A stretch of 64,000 nucleotides of DNA from Saturnia japonica. Taxonomy: Eukaryota > Arthropoda > Insecta > Lepidoptera > Saturniidae. Below the pieces are notes generated by a model that saw nothing but the letters and a program-made list of their open reading frames with translations, did no database searches and was not told where the DNA came from. How positions within the stretch are numbered: position 1 is the first letter of the stretch; each line of letters starts with the position of its first letter. This document shows positions 43,681 through 56,593 of this stretch, piece after piece. Made by a program: the position numbers and the translations under genes. The stretch is taken from positions 12,670,501-12,734,500 of the forward strand of contig CM065321.1 of NCBI GenBank assembly GCA_033032175.1, in the 5' to 3' direction.

Positions 43681-43905
43681 TTCTAGCTGACTTCAAAAAT
43701 AGGCGAAGGTTACTCAATTCGAATGTTTTTTTTTATGGATGATCAACCATAACTCCTTTGTTTATGAACCGATTTGAATGATTTTTTTGTTGTTGTATTG
43801 TTTCATTGGCATTGAACCTTCATCTTCGAAGATATACGAGAAAACTCTTTAAAATCATTGAATTTGGTAGTCTTTTTTTGTTAAAAATAGTCTATTTTTG
43901 TATTA
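43681..43905 (+). repeat. Dispersed lepidopteran-type repeat
   Basis: It begins TTTCTAGCTGACTTC, then GGCGAAGGTTACTCAATTCG and TGAACCGATTTGAATGAT. I recognise these phrases as common in lepidopteran genomes, but I do not name the family. Confidence 0.45.
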
Positions 43906-43949
43906 TGTTGCACAGTTATTATCCCTAAAGCGACGCAATTTTCAAGCGG

Positions 43950-44215
43950 TTATGGCTTAGTGGTAGCTTTTCGGATACTTTGTTCATCGACGTGGTTTCG
44001 AACCCTAGAATGAGTCTAAGCTTTCGGTGTAGCAAAGTATTGAACAAACAGCATGGTTGTTAGGAATTTTTAAGGTACGTCTGCTTAGATACCGTCTTTA
44101 TGTTAAAAAACTGTTGCCAAGCTACTATAAGTCTTTTGCGGTAGTTGCACTTGAGAGCATATCTCTCTGGGCTTATCGTGTTACCGTCTTTGGTAACCTC
44201 GTCACTTAATATTAG
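43950..44215 (+). mobile_element. tRNA-derived SINE
   Basis: A pol III A box (TGGCTTAGTGG, 43953-43963) and a B box (GGTTTCGAACCC, 43994-44005) are spaced as in a tRNA gene. The head does not fold as a functional tRNA. About 200 bp of unrelated body follows (GGTACGTCTGCTTAGATACC region). Confidence 0.65.
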
Positions 44216-44221
44216 CTGATT

Positions 44222-44540
44222 TTTTTATACAACTAAAGTTACAAACAGGCATACATTTCGCTTGATGGTAAGCAGCTACCGTAGCTTATGAACGCTTGAT
44301 TACTAATAATTTAATAATTAGTAATGTAGCAATTTAGTAATACATAGATATCACTAGCGTTCTGCCGACCGTGAACCCCCCTACCCCAAGGAGCTCTGGA
44401 AACCCTACTCACCACAGGAACACAACACAAGGTTATATGGTTGTAATCTTTTGTAGGGTGGAAGTATTCCAACGGTCGGACTGCCCCAAGTAAAGAGAAA
44501 TTTCCTAATTCATTTCTCTGTGCGCCCTACCTCTCTAAAG
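44222..44540 (+). repeat. Dispersed retroposon-like repeat
   Basis: It contains TTCGCTTGATGGTAAGCAG, TACCGTAGCTTATGAACGC, CCAAGGAGCTCTGG, CTCACCACAGGAACACAAC and GTGCGCCCTACCTC. I recognise this order as a widespread lepidopteran retroposon 3' region. The middle portion is replaced by AT-rich sequence (44285-44360). Confidence 0.55.
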
Positions 44541-45159
44541 TCGTGATCAAAAGGTAAAAGTAAAAATTAATTTTACTCGTTTTATGTATCCTTAATGTAC
44601 TTTTAGTTTGTATAAATAACAATGATAATAAGTGAAAAAGCAACTACTCGTACTTATAAATTAGATTTTAGAGAATGAATAATACCCGCTATCGAGAGTC
44701 TATTAAACCACTCCCTAAGCTACACCATTAGTCGAATCCACTCTGGGCGCTTTATTAAATTGACCGCTATTGAGTTACTTTAGGCCCGCGGCTTTCAGGT
44801 GACTAGTTCCTTTCTGTCAATTTACGTGACCAGTGACGTCATTATAGTATGATATACATATTTTCCTTTTGTTAGAACTGTCCACGACTGTTTATTTTAG
44901 TAATTGTTTGAAGTAGTATTGAATCAATAATAAGAAAGCAGAAGACATAACTGTTTATAGGGTTTGTTTTTAAAATTTAAATAATTATGTCGTAAGTAAT
45001 ATAGCTGTAATAATGCAAAGCTTATCACGCCCTTATGTTTCTTTTTAAAAATATGTTAGTTTAAATATTTTTTATACTAATTTTTTTTTAGCGACTTTTA
45101 TCACCAAGTATATGCCAGTCATATCATAACTTATACCTACTTCTTCAAACATCAAGCAT
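44541..45159. other. AT-rich non-coding stretch
   Basis: Nothing is recognisable. Confidence 0.5.
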
Positions 45160-45830
45160 AATATTTATTAATAAATATGTATTTCTGTACAATTTGTACT
45201 CGCACTTAATAACTTACTGAACATAATTCAAATTTCCCGTTCACTATGTGAACAATGCCGATCACGAAAATGCCATCCAATTTTTTTTTGTCTATTTGTA
45301 TTTCCGAATTTATCTCAAAAACGGTTAGACTGATTCTTATGATTTTTTTACACGGGATGCTTATGTCATTAGTCAATTGATAGGTTATAAGAAATTTCAA
45401 TATTACTATTAGAAATCTAAAAAAAATAATTTAAAAAATCTATTTTCGTTATTCATTGACAAATTTTGATTAAATTTTGTGCACAGAAAGTATAAGTAAT
45501 TACATAATTGATGGGCTATAACAGTTATCAGTTTTACTTCTAGAAATCGTAAAAAAGAAGTTCAAATTAATAAATTTTCATAAATTCTCAATTAGTTTTG
45601 ATCAAATTTTGTAGACGGGAAGCATTCATCATACCATAATTGAGAGGCTATAAGAACTGACAATTATACATTAAAAATCGTAGAATACAATAATAATTTT
45701 CATCCGATTTTGATGAAAATTGTACACAAGAATACATGCAATTCGTCAATGGATATGGCATATGAATTGTCAACAGAATGAGTAAAAATGAAATTACGGG
45801 TGTAAACAACAACCGCGAGCACACCGCTTA
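45160..45830 (+). mobile_element. Helitron-like element, plus orientation
   Basis: This is the reverse complement of the 13848/30340 family. The 5' part (ATTTATTAATAAAT, 45165) and TGCCGATCACGAAAATGCC (45255) correspond to the region the BEL element hit in the other copy, here uninterrupted. Repeated AAATTTTG-ACACG and TGTACACAAGAAT-type words fill the body, ending GCGAGCACACCGCTTAT, a worn CTAG. No coding capacity. Confidence 0.65.
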
Positions 45831-47640
45831 TCTAAAATATGAGTAAGTATACCAAGTTCTCGTGAATAAGATTTAGTTAATCAAAAAGAGAAACTAAAAA
45901 ACATAACATTCTGGAAGCATACGATGCGACGTCGGTTTTGCAAGAGTGCTGTGAGTGACACACACCACACCCACACTCCAGCCGTCAATTTTATACTTAT
46001 CAAGAAATAAAACCCTATCAATATCATTATAATTCTAATTGCAGGTTCATTAGATGAGTTCGATTTTTTTTATATTATTTGTAGGTGCTAGCGTTTGATC
46101 ACAAGCTCTCCTGATGTGAAATGGAGATGTTGCCCAAGATGGTAGCACGTTAAGTCTAGTGGAGAATTGGATCTCAAGTGGAGCTGCTGAGACAATTATA
46201 GATAGGTTGCTTGGGGTGACACATTATCAACTTTAGGGTGGTAGCTAGCCAGGGGAGCATTAGAAAATCCGGTACAAAACCATCGGTCCATGGTTTCGAA
46301 GGCTCAGGCTTATTGCAGGGATTCGAAATTATGTCGATTAGAACGACGTACGTACACGCTGCTTTAATAGAAAGTTCACTATTTGGTATTTCTAGTTGTA
46401 TTGATAAGGAATAATATGTTCAATAAATATGCATTTACCTAATTGAGCTGTTGATTTATTTTAACTTTGAACAAGTAAGATGTAAAATTTTCCGACATAT
46501 TGTATGTAAAATATCTAATAGAATTCTCTTGTGTACTTTTGACTGTACCTCTTGTCGCGTAGTACACGTATTCACTTTATATATACATACTTTACGCACA
46601 AATAAGTTGAACTATCTCTACTGAGCTCATTTCTTTAGATGAAATTTCTTAATCAGATACGAGTACAATCTCTTAGGTGCTAACTGATACCAATTCTTGG
46701 CTAGGTATTTTAACTTTTATTCTTATTTTTGTGTTCGTATATTATGATATGCTGAATATTATATTTTTTGTTCGTAAGATATCTTGGCTTCGCTTCACAG
46801 ACTTCCACCGCGGCAAAATATGCTAGAAAAATAACGTTATTATTGTACATTATTTTATGTTTAACTTTTTCTTTGTATTAAATTATTGAAGCAACTTACA
46901 TTATACTTATTGCTATAGTCTTTATATTATTTATTATAGAATTTCTAGTTTATTGGCTATGTACATAAGTTAAAATAATATGTAAATTATTGAAATTAAA
47001 ATAATTATGAACACACATATTCATAATTTCATAATATTATCTAAATATACGGTTGAACATGGTTTTGGCGTTTTTAATCCTCGAGAGTTTTTTTAAATGT
47101 AATATAATATACTTTTCAACACACTTGCTCATAAAGTGGCTCTAATAACACCGCAATTAGGCACATAATGACACCTGTAATCAAACTGTGACTTTTTCAT
47201 TGCTATTTTTCACAAGTGAGTTATAGATTTTTTTTTTATTTTATTGGCCAAGTTGCTTTGTTTTTAAAAAAGTTTCGATACAAAAAATATAATGATATAT
47301 AGAACAAATAAATTAATGTACCTATTGCTTGCTCATTTCATACAACTTCGTATTTAAATAGATAATTTCAACTTGTACGTGTTTAATAAATAAAACTTTC
47401 ACTCAAATATAACTTTTGTTTTCTCTGTAATAAAGAAAACTATAAATTCCCCATTTTATACGTGGCTAAAACGCTATCTGCGGAAAGCAAAAAAAAAAGA
47501 AACCACATTCCTTTAGTCTATGGCCGATTGCCATTGTTAGATGCGCGCGCAAACTGATTAATTTTTCCCGCCATAGCGAAAAAAAATGATTTTTTATTAT
47601 TATTTTCTTCACAATTGTGTTGAAAAACGTCGTATGATAA
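45831..47640. other. AT-rich non-coding stretch
   Basis: There is no gene. 46080-46330 is slightly less AT-rich without a usable frame. Confidence 0.5.
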
Positions 47641-47649
47641 ACGTGTGTA

Positions 47650-47740
47650 TTGGTGATTACCGTCCTCGGCTCTCTTAAGACCCTCACGGCCTCACCTAAC
47701 GGTTCGGGTCTCAATGGCGCCTCAGCGGTAATCACCAACA
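47650..47740. repeat. Hairpin with 13-bp arms around a GC-rich loop
   Basis: TTGGTGATTACCG (47650-47662) is inverted as CGGTAATCACCAA (47727-47739). The 64-bp loop is GC-rich in an AT-rich context and holds a smaller AGACCC/GGGTCT pair. Confidence 0.75.
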
Positions 47741-47760
47741 TTACACACTTGTACCATAAT

Positions 47761-48050
47761 GTACTATTTCTCAAACCGGCATGGAAATATTATCATTATT
47801 TTCGAAAAAAGAACACGCGAAGTATTGAATATACGGACATGCCAAGAATGATAAAATAGATCCAATCAAAGAGTATTTAATAACCCCAGCACGCCGTTTC
47901 ATACAACATTGCTGGAGCGTTGTAATGTTCCAAATTAAAAAAAACCGCTCCTGCAATAGATTTGATTTTCTTTGTCCGTAAATTCGATACTTCGCGTGTT
48001 CTTTTTTCAAAAATAATGACAATATTTCCATGCATGTTTGAGAAAAGAAC
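47761..48050. repeat. Inverted repeat with 78-bp arms (fold-back type)
   Basis: The left arm 47761-47838 and right arm 47976-48050 are about 90% complementary by eye (for example AAAAAAGAACACGCGAAGTA against TACTTCGCGTGTTCTTTTTT). The loop of about 135 bp has its own small inverted words (CAACATT/AATGTT). The overlapping open frames on both strands (47771-48207) are by-products of this symmetry. It could be a fold-back or MITE-like element. I saw no clear target duplication. Confidence 0.7.
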
Positions 48051-51000
48051 TATATATGCCTCGGCGGAAATGGCAATTGCCTGTCTCGTATTAGTGAAGT
48101 CCTCGTCTACGGCTCGGCCTTCAAACTCGTACTCGACCTGCAATTGCCTATTTCACGGCTTTTGCAATAATGTACTAAGTGTTTATCCATTAAAAGAGCG
48201 TTTTTAATAGATTCTGGTTATCTATGTTAAGATTAATATTCAAATCTTAAATAATATGTAGAATAATAATCTTAATTACTTTGACATCAAAATTTATTTT
48301 AGTTTTCTCTTAACATATTTATGAATTGTAAATTTTTTAATAGGTATTTATCTATGTTTCCTAATAATAAATACAGTTCAAGCTTACGACGTAAGATGGC
48401 ATTGTCAGTAGTAAAATTTCTGATGTTATTACAACAATAATAAAAAAGCTACCTTGCTTATTGTGTATGTAATACTAATGTGTAAGACATTGGTAATCTT
48501 CTTTTGTTATTGACTATTACAGATAAATACTTTGAATTGAATGAATATAAACCTAAATGAAATAACTTAATTAATATTATATTAAGCATTTTCAAAATAC
48601 TTTCATTAGTACCACCTTGTGTTTGTATGTATACAAATTCGGAGATACCGAATAAACAAATAAAGTTGTTTGCTACAACAGCTAATTACAAATAATTTGT
48701 TAAACTAAACAAGCAAGTACTACGTCACTGGAAGCAATTTTAATAAATTCCTAATTACGAACAACAAACAACTGTTACGTTTCGGCCTCACTTCGCCCCA
48801 TTTCCGAGCAGTTTACGAGTTTTTAAGTGGGAGTAGGGGGGCTGGTTGCCTTTTCCTCCAAGATACATTTAGTATCAAATGGGTTGTTTTGCTGGCACCA
48901 ACACAAGTTCTTGTGTCGTCGTGCGGTCAATTAATCTATGTAACACACTTATCTACTTGAACTTACTTCAGAAGTTAATTGTATAAATTGTAAATTATTA
49001 GTGGACAAATTTACAAAAATATTAGAAAGTAGAAACCGTACATCCATTGAAGTTTAAACTGTTTATAGGTGAATCTGTGCTGATATTATATAGATGAACG
49101 AGATTGTTTTTTTTTAAACGCTCTAATCTGTGGAATTAGATATTACATTTAAAAAATTCTTATTGCATTTTATAGCTTATTATTGAGGAAGGTTATATAA
49201 CTTTAACCATGAACGTGAAGCAATCTGGTAAGCTGTGGGCAAGTACGAGAAGTTGGAACGACGATAGGATATACGGGTGCATTGGGCCGACTAAATTTAA
49301 CACCTGGGTGAAACCGTGGGGCTTGGGAATGATATCAGAGTCATTTCTTTTAGACTTTACTATAAAAATACGTCAGCGTAAAGTTCCACAAAAATAACAT
49401 GTAATACATACATGATTACATACCACCCCTGATTTACACTCTGTAACATATCCATCCATCCAAAGGTTGCAATTAGGCTGCTCTTTGTACTAATCATATA
49501 ATTTTAATGTTCAATTTTATATGTAACTAACGGTGTACAATAAAGATTAAATAATACATACATATAAAATAATAAATGTGTGAGTAATATTGCGAGCGTT
49601 ATTGTTGCCCATGTTCAAATAATAAATCCTTAATAAAATCATTATACATCCCGGAAATCCATGATTATTTCCGTAATTATATATCTCCTTTTAATGAGTA
49701 CCTTTATTGCGTAATTTCGTTCGCGTTAGTCAAAATATCCTATGGTGTAGTCAAGGTTTCATTGCACAAATGGAAGGTTTACTATGAGAAGTGGAAGAAA
49801 ACCGCTTGGAAATAATTTTAATTTTTGACAGGTTTCGTAATGTAGGAGTACAAGAAAGAGTAGGTCTCTTTGAGCCGAGAGGTCATTGAAATCGAGTTCT
49901 ATGGAGGTTATGTATAATGCGAAACCTAACAATGGCTTTTAATTAAAACAATAATCAACATTAAATTCATTGAGTACATACTTGTGACGTCATAATTATT
50001 ATCATTCAAAAAAGGACACAAATTTGTTTGCAGAACGACCCTTGAGATAACGCAGCTATATAAATTCCTTTTTTAAAAAGACTATGGCTTACCGGTAACT
50101 CTGATAACACGTGCAAGTAGTAGGAGCAAATCTTCAGTTTTCGGTAGAAAAAAAAACATCGTATATTAGTAGAACCCTTTCTAGTACATGCTTGGACCTC
50201 AAGTTGCAAGTAAAATCTTCTGTAGAATATATCGGTTTGTTCCGGCTCCGTATGTTGCAATCTTTGGCTATATCGTCATTTACGATTGGGTCACATTTTT
50301 ATTCATCTTTAACTCGATATAAATAATGAAATCTAATGGAATTGGAACTTTTATGGCAGTGCTGCAATAAACTGCAAAGATATCTTACAAATAATGTGGT
50401 GAATGTAATAATTATTTTGATGTTTTCACACGTGGTATAAGAAAATACACATGTTAGAATTTATCGCGCACTCCTTAAAGAAATTCCCAAGTGGAAGCGA
50501 AAGGACCGGCGGTCCTGTGAAACCACTGTGAAATGTACGACGTTTTTATGGATTGCCTGTCAAACACAGTTTCACAATGAATGATAGCAGGAAAACGACT
50601 AGCAAAGGGAGAGCCTCGTAGTCTAAACTTTTTCGTTACAATAACGCCAGACTAAACTCGATGGATACAGTCATACCGTTTTAAAGTGACGCTAGCTTTA
50701 ATCTTAACCAAAAAGCTCAGCGGGTTATTCTCCGCAATAAAGCAGTGATTGAGATAAAGAGTGGGTCAGAAAGAGAAAATACCTCTTAATACAAGGACAA
50801 ACACCTTATCTGTAAATTTATGAATTTATACTGCAATTTTAGGACCACTTGCAACAGAAACGTAGAACTAGTTTTTAGCCTAAGCTGACTTTGGCTGTGT
50901 CATAATGTATGCACCTGTCAATCTCAAATCTGGTTTAAAGATTTGAATCTAATTTAAGGTTTAGATACAAACCGCCCTAGAAATAGGCGATCAAATGCAT

Positions 51001-52114
51001 TTATCTACTAATGACTCCGTCTTTAATCATATATTGATTTATTCATATATAATTTTTGGTATTTGAAGTCCATGTTATGTTCATTTAATAGATTGATTGA
51101 TACATCGTAAATCGTAACGAGACGAATATGATGCTTCTTCGAATATGATCTGTGTTTTACTGTTGTTACTAGTAGTAGCTGCTAAATAACTTTCATTGAT
51201 ATGCATTTCAAAATACATTGGCACATACTCGGGATCTACTGTTGGGAGCACAACATCCATATTTCAAATGAAGGGACCGACACATAACGCGGACGCCTCG
51301 CCCGGACTTTCTTTTAGTCAAATGAGGCATAATAAAATAATGGCAGGAAAAAAGGATCCTCGTAAAAGTTATGAAAGGGAGATCCAAAAGTTTACCAGCG
51401 TTCGTCCTTTTACGTTTTATACATTTCACTCTCGTCTGGCCTTGTGGTATTATTTACGTTACATTTTCGCGTAACCACAGAGCGCTTCAACAGCCCTACT
51501 GTTTTTAATTAATGCCACTCATTCCTACCTTTCTAGTGTTACAGCAATTATTTTGCCGACCTCATTAAGGAGTTTAATGTCGGGGTGGGAAATACTGGCG
51601 GTGCGCTCTCCACGTGTACGTGTTTCCCGTATCTTTTGGTGTCCGTTGTGAACCTTTGTGTTGTTGTTTGAGACACTGTCTCAGCGAGTACCGTTCTATT
51701 TTATTGTTTATTCGATGTTCCGGGATACTTGTCTTTGTTCGATTGATGGATTCCGTTCCTCGGTGTGAAGCCCTTGAGTCTGGCAGCCGCCCGCGCGATA
51801 TAAGTGACACTGCATGTGCATCACTTAGCTACATAACATAGCATTCGTACGTGCACACCACATAGGTACATAGGTTCTGTAATTAACCTTTTTTTCCTTT
51901 TTTACGCTAGATAGTGTAGAAATACTTTTCAGATCACTAAATACACATACACATGTTCTATCTCTTCCTCCCAGGAGGCGGGGAACATATATACATGTAT
52001 GTTAGTTTAGCTCGAATTTTACGGATAGGGAATTAGTCAGATCGCGACTTAGTTGCAATCGCGCCGACAGCCCAAGCCGAGGTCCGGCCACTTTTGCACC
52101 TTTGCGCGCATTTT
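48051..52114. other. AT-rich non-coding stretch
   Basis: I recognise no gene or named element. Minor open frames (49209-49397, 50006-50326, 51196-51474, 51574-51841) lack motifs. GC-richer patches lie at 48775-48930, 50490-50700, 51590-51830 and 52030-52114. Confidence 0.5.
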
Positions 52115-52236
52115 GCCCACGCTCTCGCGGCTGACTGCCTAGAAAGCGTTCGCCCCCAAGCCCGGTAAAGCTGTAAAAGTCATCAGCGGCTCTGTTTTTG
52201 AATAAGGCTAACAGTAACTTCAGTTTAAAAAAAAGA
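52115..52236 (+). mobile_element. Jockey-type LINE 3' end, truncated copy
   Basis: GTAAAGCTGTAAAAG, AGCGGCTCTGTTTT and AAGGCTAACAGTAACTTC followed by a short A-run match the 3' UTR of the LINE at 14770-17706 (minus strand 14860-14790). Only about 100 bp is clearly related. Confidence 0.6.
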
Positions 52237-53043
52237 TTGATGATTTTATTTTAATTGAGCAAAATGGTGTGCAAAATCACTTATATTTTTTTAGTTAAGT
52301 AGTAGCTATCAAATCAATAAAATATGAAATCATAAATTTTTTGAATTTCACGGGGTTTGTTACCACAAGTCGACTTCCGTGTCCATGTTGCGTAATGTAT
52401 TGTGGAACAAATTGAAAGTTCAATTGATATAAAATCCTGACAAATGATTGCGATTCTTACAACTTAACTTTGATTATTGGTAAACAGTCTCAAGTGATTC
52501 ATGCACTTAGTAACTTTTCTGTGAATATAAACAAACTAAGTGACGAATATTACTCACATAATACTTAAAACAATTAATAAGGAGGGAATGCCGTTTCAAA
52601 GTTGTACTTCCTTGAAAATGAAACATTGACACTAACTGGCAAATATTTCCCTCTGTGGCGCCAATTGTACTAAAAAGGCAGTTAAAACTATAGTCAAGTT
52701 CATTTAAAAACGGACGGGGTCCTGTAAAATTGATGTTGCATAAAATTTGTATTTTAGAAGAAGTTTCATATAAATGTTGTTTCATAATTTTTTTCCACTT
52801 ATTGGTGGCCAATAAAATTTGTGAAATGAAACATGCACTCGACTCGTATCGGGGTCGTTAGTGGAACAGTTAGGTCGTTCTGTTATATACTCCTATAGCA
52901 TTGGTCGTTCATCATATTTAATCGCATCGCCTGTCGCATCGCTACGTTTTTGTTCCTCGCTGCAACGCCGATATGCGAGCTGCCAATGCTGATAGATACC
53001 GCGTTTCTCTCCAACTTTATATATCTATACTTTTATTACCATA
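52237..53043. other. AT-rich non-coding stretch
   Basis: No gene is recognisable. The open frame 52507-52812 has no motif. Confidence 0.5.
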
Positions 53044-53553
53044 CTAGCTGTGTCTGTGACTTCGCTCACGTGGACTACAGAACGCCCGCGCGAATCTTGC
53101 TCCCCCGCTCCCGGCTATTTTAAAGACAAAATTTTTATTGTGGGTGTTCTTTAAAAGTTAGACGTATACTTTTCCGGATTTTTTTGTAGGTCTTTATAAT
53201 GTCTACAATTGTTTGTACATTAATTTGCTTTATCCCTTATGGTTTACTCAGCGTAATCTATTTAAGCGACTCAATTGATTCACCATGACCATTTTTTTTT
53301 TGTGCTCAACCCTAATTCTTTTTCTACAATTAAAGTAGCCTAAATTATTTCCTATAAATTCAGATATCTACCAGTGAAAGTCCCGTCAAAATCGGTCTAA
53401 CCGTTTCGGAGATTACCCGGAACAAACAAACAGACAAAATTTTAAAAAATGGGTGTTTTGTTATTGGTATCGTATATACTTTCCTATGCATTTAGTAAAA
53501 AGCTATTATTTTGATATTACAAACAGACACTTCAATTTTATTAATTGTATAGA
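53044..53553 (-). mobile_element. Helitron-like non-autonomous element, well preserved
   Basis: On the minus strand it starts A|TCTATACAATTAATAAAATT (53553). It ends with a hairpin (GTGAGCGAAGTCACAGAC) and CAGCTAG|T (53044), i.e. TC...CTAG between A and T, as expected for Helitron-type insertion. It is 510 bp with no coding capacity. Its 5' third matches 4010-4210. Confidence 0.75.
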
Positions 53554-54757
53554 TGGAAGTTCGGTTACAAGAAAAAGTTACAAGGACGATTCATAGTTTA
53601 GATAAAAAGTGAGGTGTAGTCGGTAAACGTTTTTAAGAAAATCGGTCGGTTAAAATATGTTAATATAAAACTGTCGGTCCGAACTAGTATTAACCAACAG
53701 TAAAATAATATTATATAGCTAGCTACCTGCCTTTCTCCTTCTCTCTACGTAATATCTATCTTCTCTCTCATTTAATAAAAGGAATTTCACTCTCAATTCT
53801 CGTCTAATTATCGAATCACTGTTTAATAAGTTTTCTTGCTGCCAATGGTAAAAAGTATTTATCGTGATTTTTTTTATCTCGGTCCTTGTATCCCTCGAAT
53901 TAAAATCTCTATTTTTTCACTTGTTGTGTTATCTAGTATTACAGCGAGGAAAGGTTGTTGATTTTTTTTTAACACAAGTAAACTAGTTTTGTCATTTTGT
54001 TTGACATTCTACACCAAGGCAGCGCTCAAATAATTTTAGAGGCGGGCCGGGCATAATTTTAATATAAATCGTTAAGAAAATTACTGACAGCTTCTGCTTC
54101 ATCATTATTTGTCAAGTGTGATTATTAAGATTATACGGTATAATACCAAAACACATTACGTACATACTGCGTATCGTATCAATGCGATACTTTAGATGTA
54201 TTTTTTGTATCTCAATTACTTTCCAGATCGTGCGAAATGTGTGACAGCCATTAAAAATATCAAAATTTATATATAAAATGCAGCGACGTTCTGTTCTGTA
54301 GACTTTGTTATCATCAGCAGGACTCCAGCGGGCTGGCTGTACGTACGGTTTGGTGCTAACGGTGACACGTGTCGACGTTTGTTTTGCTTATATTTACGTC
54401 CCCATGATGGATCGCTTACACGGATTTTCCAAGTGCTACAATAGATTATGATGTATCGCTTATCTATTCTTTTGTACTAAGATTTTAATGTAATAACACA
54501 GTATGGCCGATGGTGGTTCAAACATAAGTGAAGGTTTTATTAAAAACAGTGTTTTACAAGCTATTATAAAAGTTACCTATCTTATTTATTATTTTGTTAC
54601 AACAATAAAACATAATATTTAATACATCCGTATAATCGATAAAAAAAGAAAAATGAATTGGAATTAAAGAACAAGCTATTACAGTTTATAATATAAACAT
54701 AAGGATCCTTCTGTAATATAGTGACGTACTATTGAATATTAATTTTTAAGTGGGTGA
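53554..54757. other. AT-rich non-coding stretch
   Basis: No gene. A short GC-richer patch at 54320-54400 has no frame. Confidence 0.5.
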
Positions 54758-55105
54758 ACAAGAGATAGAGTAAGAGAGCTTTGTGGTGTGAAAGAAGATA
54801 TAGTCACACGGATTGAGAAAGGGATGCTTAGATGGTTTGGGTATGTTGAGAGGATGAATGATAGAAGAATGACTAAACAAATTTATGGTGCGAGTGTGAA
54901 AGGAATCGTTGGAAGAGGAAGGCCTATACGAACACTTATCGATCAAATCGGAGACGTTCTGAAGAAAGGTAAGGTCAAGAGTACTCTAAACCGACGAGCA
55001 TGCATGAAAAGATTAATGAATGTCGAAGAAGCGAAAGAGGTATGCCAGGATCGTAGCAGGTGGAATGACGTGGTCTCTGCCTACCCCGTTGGAAAATGGG
55101 CGTGA
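54758..55105 (+). pseudogene. C-terminal fragment of an RTE-type LINE ORF2
   Basis: The 116 codons are open to a TGA at 55103-55105. Landmarks are LCGVKEDIVTRIEKGMLRWF, GYVERMNDRRMTKQIY, GRGRPIRTLIDQIGDVL, NRRACMKRLMNVEEAKEVC and DRSRWNDVVSAYP. This pattern (LRWFGHVERM...GRGRP) marks the region after the RT domain in RTE-like LINEs, widespread in Lepidoptera. The copy is 5'-truncated, starting next to a TGA at 54755. The 3' UTR follows for perhaps 60 bp. Confidence 0.75.
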
Positions 55106-56099
55106 TTTATGTATGAAAAATAGATAAAAATCTGCTAGGTACCTCCTTACTTTTAAAGTTACTGATATGAATTTTATTCTATTCAATAATATAGAAAGAA
55201 GCGACGTAGGGATGAAACTTTTTTTATAGGAGCTCGACAAGGTGACAACACTTTCCCTAATGGTAAGAAAAGTACAAACCAAAAATAAACGACAACTATT
55301 GAGGTATCGACAGTCCATCGCTGGTCGTCGCACGGGCCTGCATAAGTATTTCTTCCCGTTACGCATTTTACGCTTGATGGTCTCGATGTCGTATTAAAGA
55401 GGGAACACACTGGCCGGGAAATGCTTCCACAGATTCACAGTACGGCTAAAATAAGAGATAAGAACTTTGTAGTTCGTGGCGAAATGGAGTTACTGAGTTA
55501 CCGTAAAACTATGATTCCAAAGCCCAGCGCGTGTGGTTCTGTTACGGAATGAAGAGGAGCTTAAAAAATGTTTAAATTATAATTTCACGGATATGAAGTC
55601 GCTGATTTTGGTGAGGAAATTTTTTTGCCACCAAATGACGCCAGTTCTACTACATATGTATCATTATGCTTTACGTTAAAGTGTATAGTATACACATAGA
55701 ATATAAGCTGTAGTTTTAAATGCTCAATCAATTTGTTAACAAAGTTAAACGTAAAAACGAAATATATTTAGTTAATGTTTTCGTATGTATTCTAAATTTG
55801 TCACGATAATATCCGTTAACAAATACTGTTAATTCGATCGATATACGCTCCGTTAGTTTATCGTTTAATTGTAGTGTTTCTTTACGTGTAATATAAGTTA
55901 TATAATGTCAAACGTATAGGATCAACCATTGTCAGTCATTGTTTGTTATCTGATGCTGCGACATGTATTTCAAAGCACTATGCTATTCACTAGTCTATCG
56001 TCTCATTGTTAACTTAGGTATAGCTATATCTATCTGTCCTTCGATCCTATCTATAATTTAATACACAACTGATCCCGCAACAAAGTTCTGTTACTTTAA
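55106..56099. other. Non-coding DNA with a dispersed repeat segment (about 55290-55450)
   Basis: 55290-55450 shares CGCTGGTCGTCGC, GATGTCGTATTAAAGAGG-like, AACACACTGGCCGG and TTCCACAG-TTCAC with 61470-61600 in the same orientation. The source element is unknown. The rest is AT-rich and empty. Confidence 0.5.
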
Positions 56100-56282
56100 T
56101 CTATACTAATATTATAAAGAGATAGAGTTTTTGAGATTAGATGTAGGAATCTTTGGAATTACATACTGATTCGATAGTAAAAATTCTTTCACTGATAGAT
56201 TGCTACTTTTAGCTTTATGGGTATTTTATTTTTCATTTTTATATTGTAATTGAACACGCACGAAGTCGCGAGCAGCTGCTAG
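56100..56282 (+). mobile_element. Short Helitron-like element
   Basis: It is bounded by A|TCTATACTAATATTATAAAG at 56100 and CTGCTAG|T at 56282, with ACGAAGTCGCGAGC just before the end. At 183 bp it is a complete minimal copy. Confidence 0.75.
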
Positions 56283-56593
56283 TCTAAAATAAACACATTT
56301 GTAACTACATAAATCAAAATACAAAAATTTGCATGCTTTTTACTCGACTGGGAAAAAATGGGGGGGTTAAGTTTTTCGAGCGTATGCATGTAGGTATGTC
56401 TATTTATTTGGCACGCTCTGTAGCCTAAAAGGGTTGATGGATTTTAGCATACGTCATTAGATTCGTCTTAATTGTGGGAGTGACATGGGCTATATAATAA
56501 TATTTAAGTACGATGTCTGAGATGTAATAAAAAGCAAAACCAGAAATTTTGTTTTTGTTGCATCGGGATTTTTATTTTGTTTTTATTAATATC

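Noticed and set aside
47771..48207. Three overlapping ORFs of 81-88 codons
   Set aside because: They arise from the inverted repeat and mirror each other; no protein motif.
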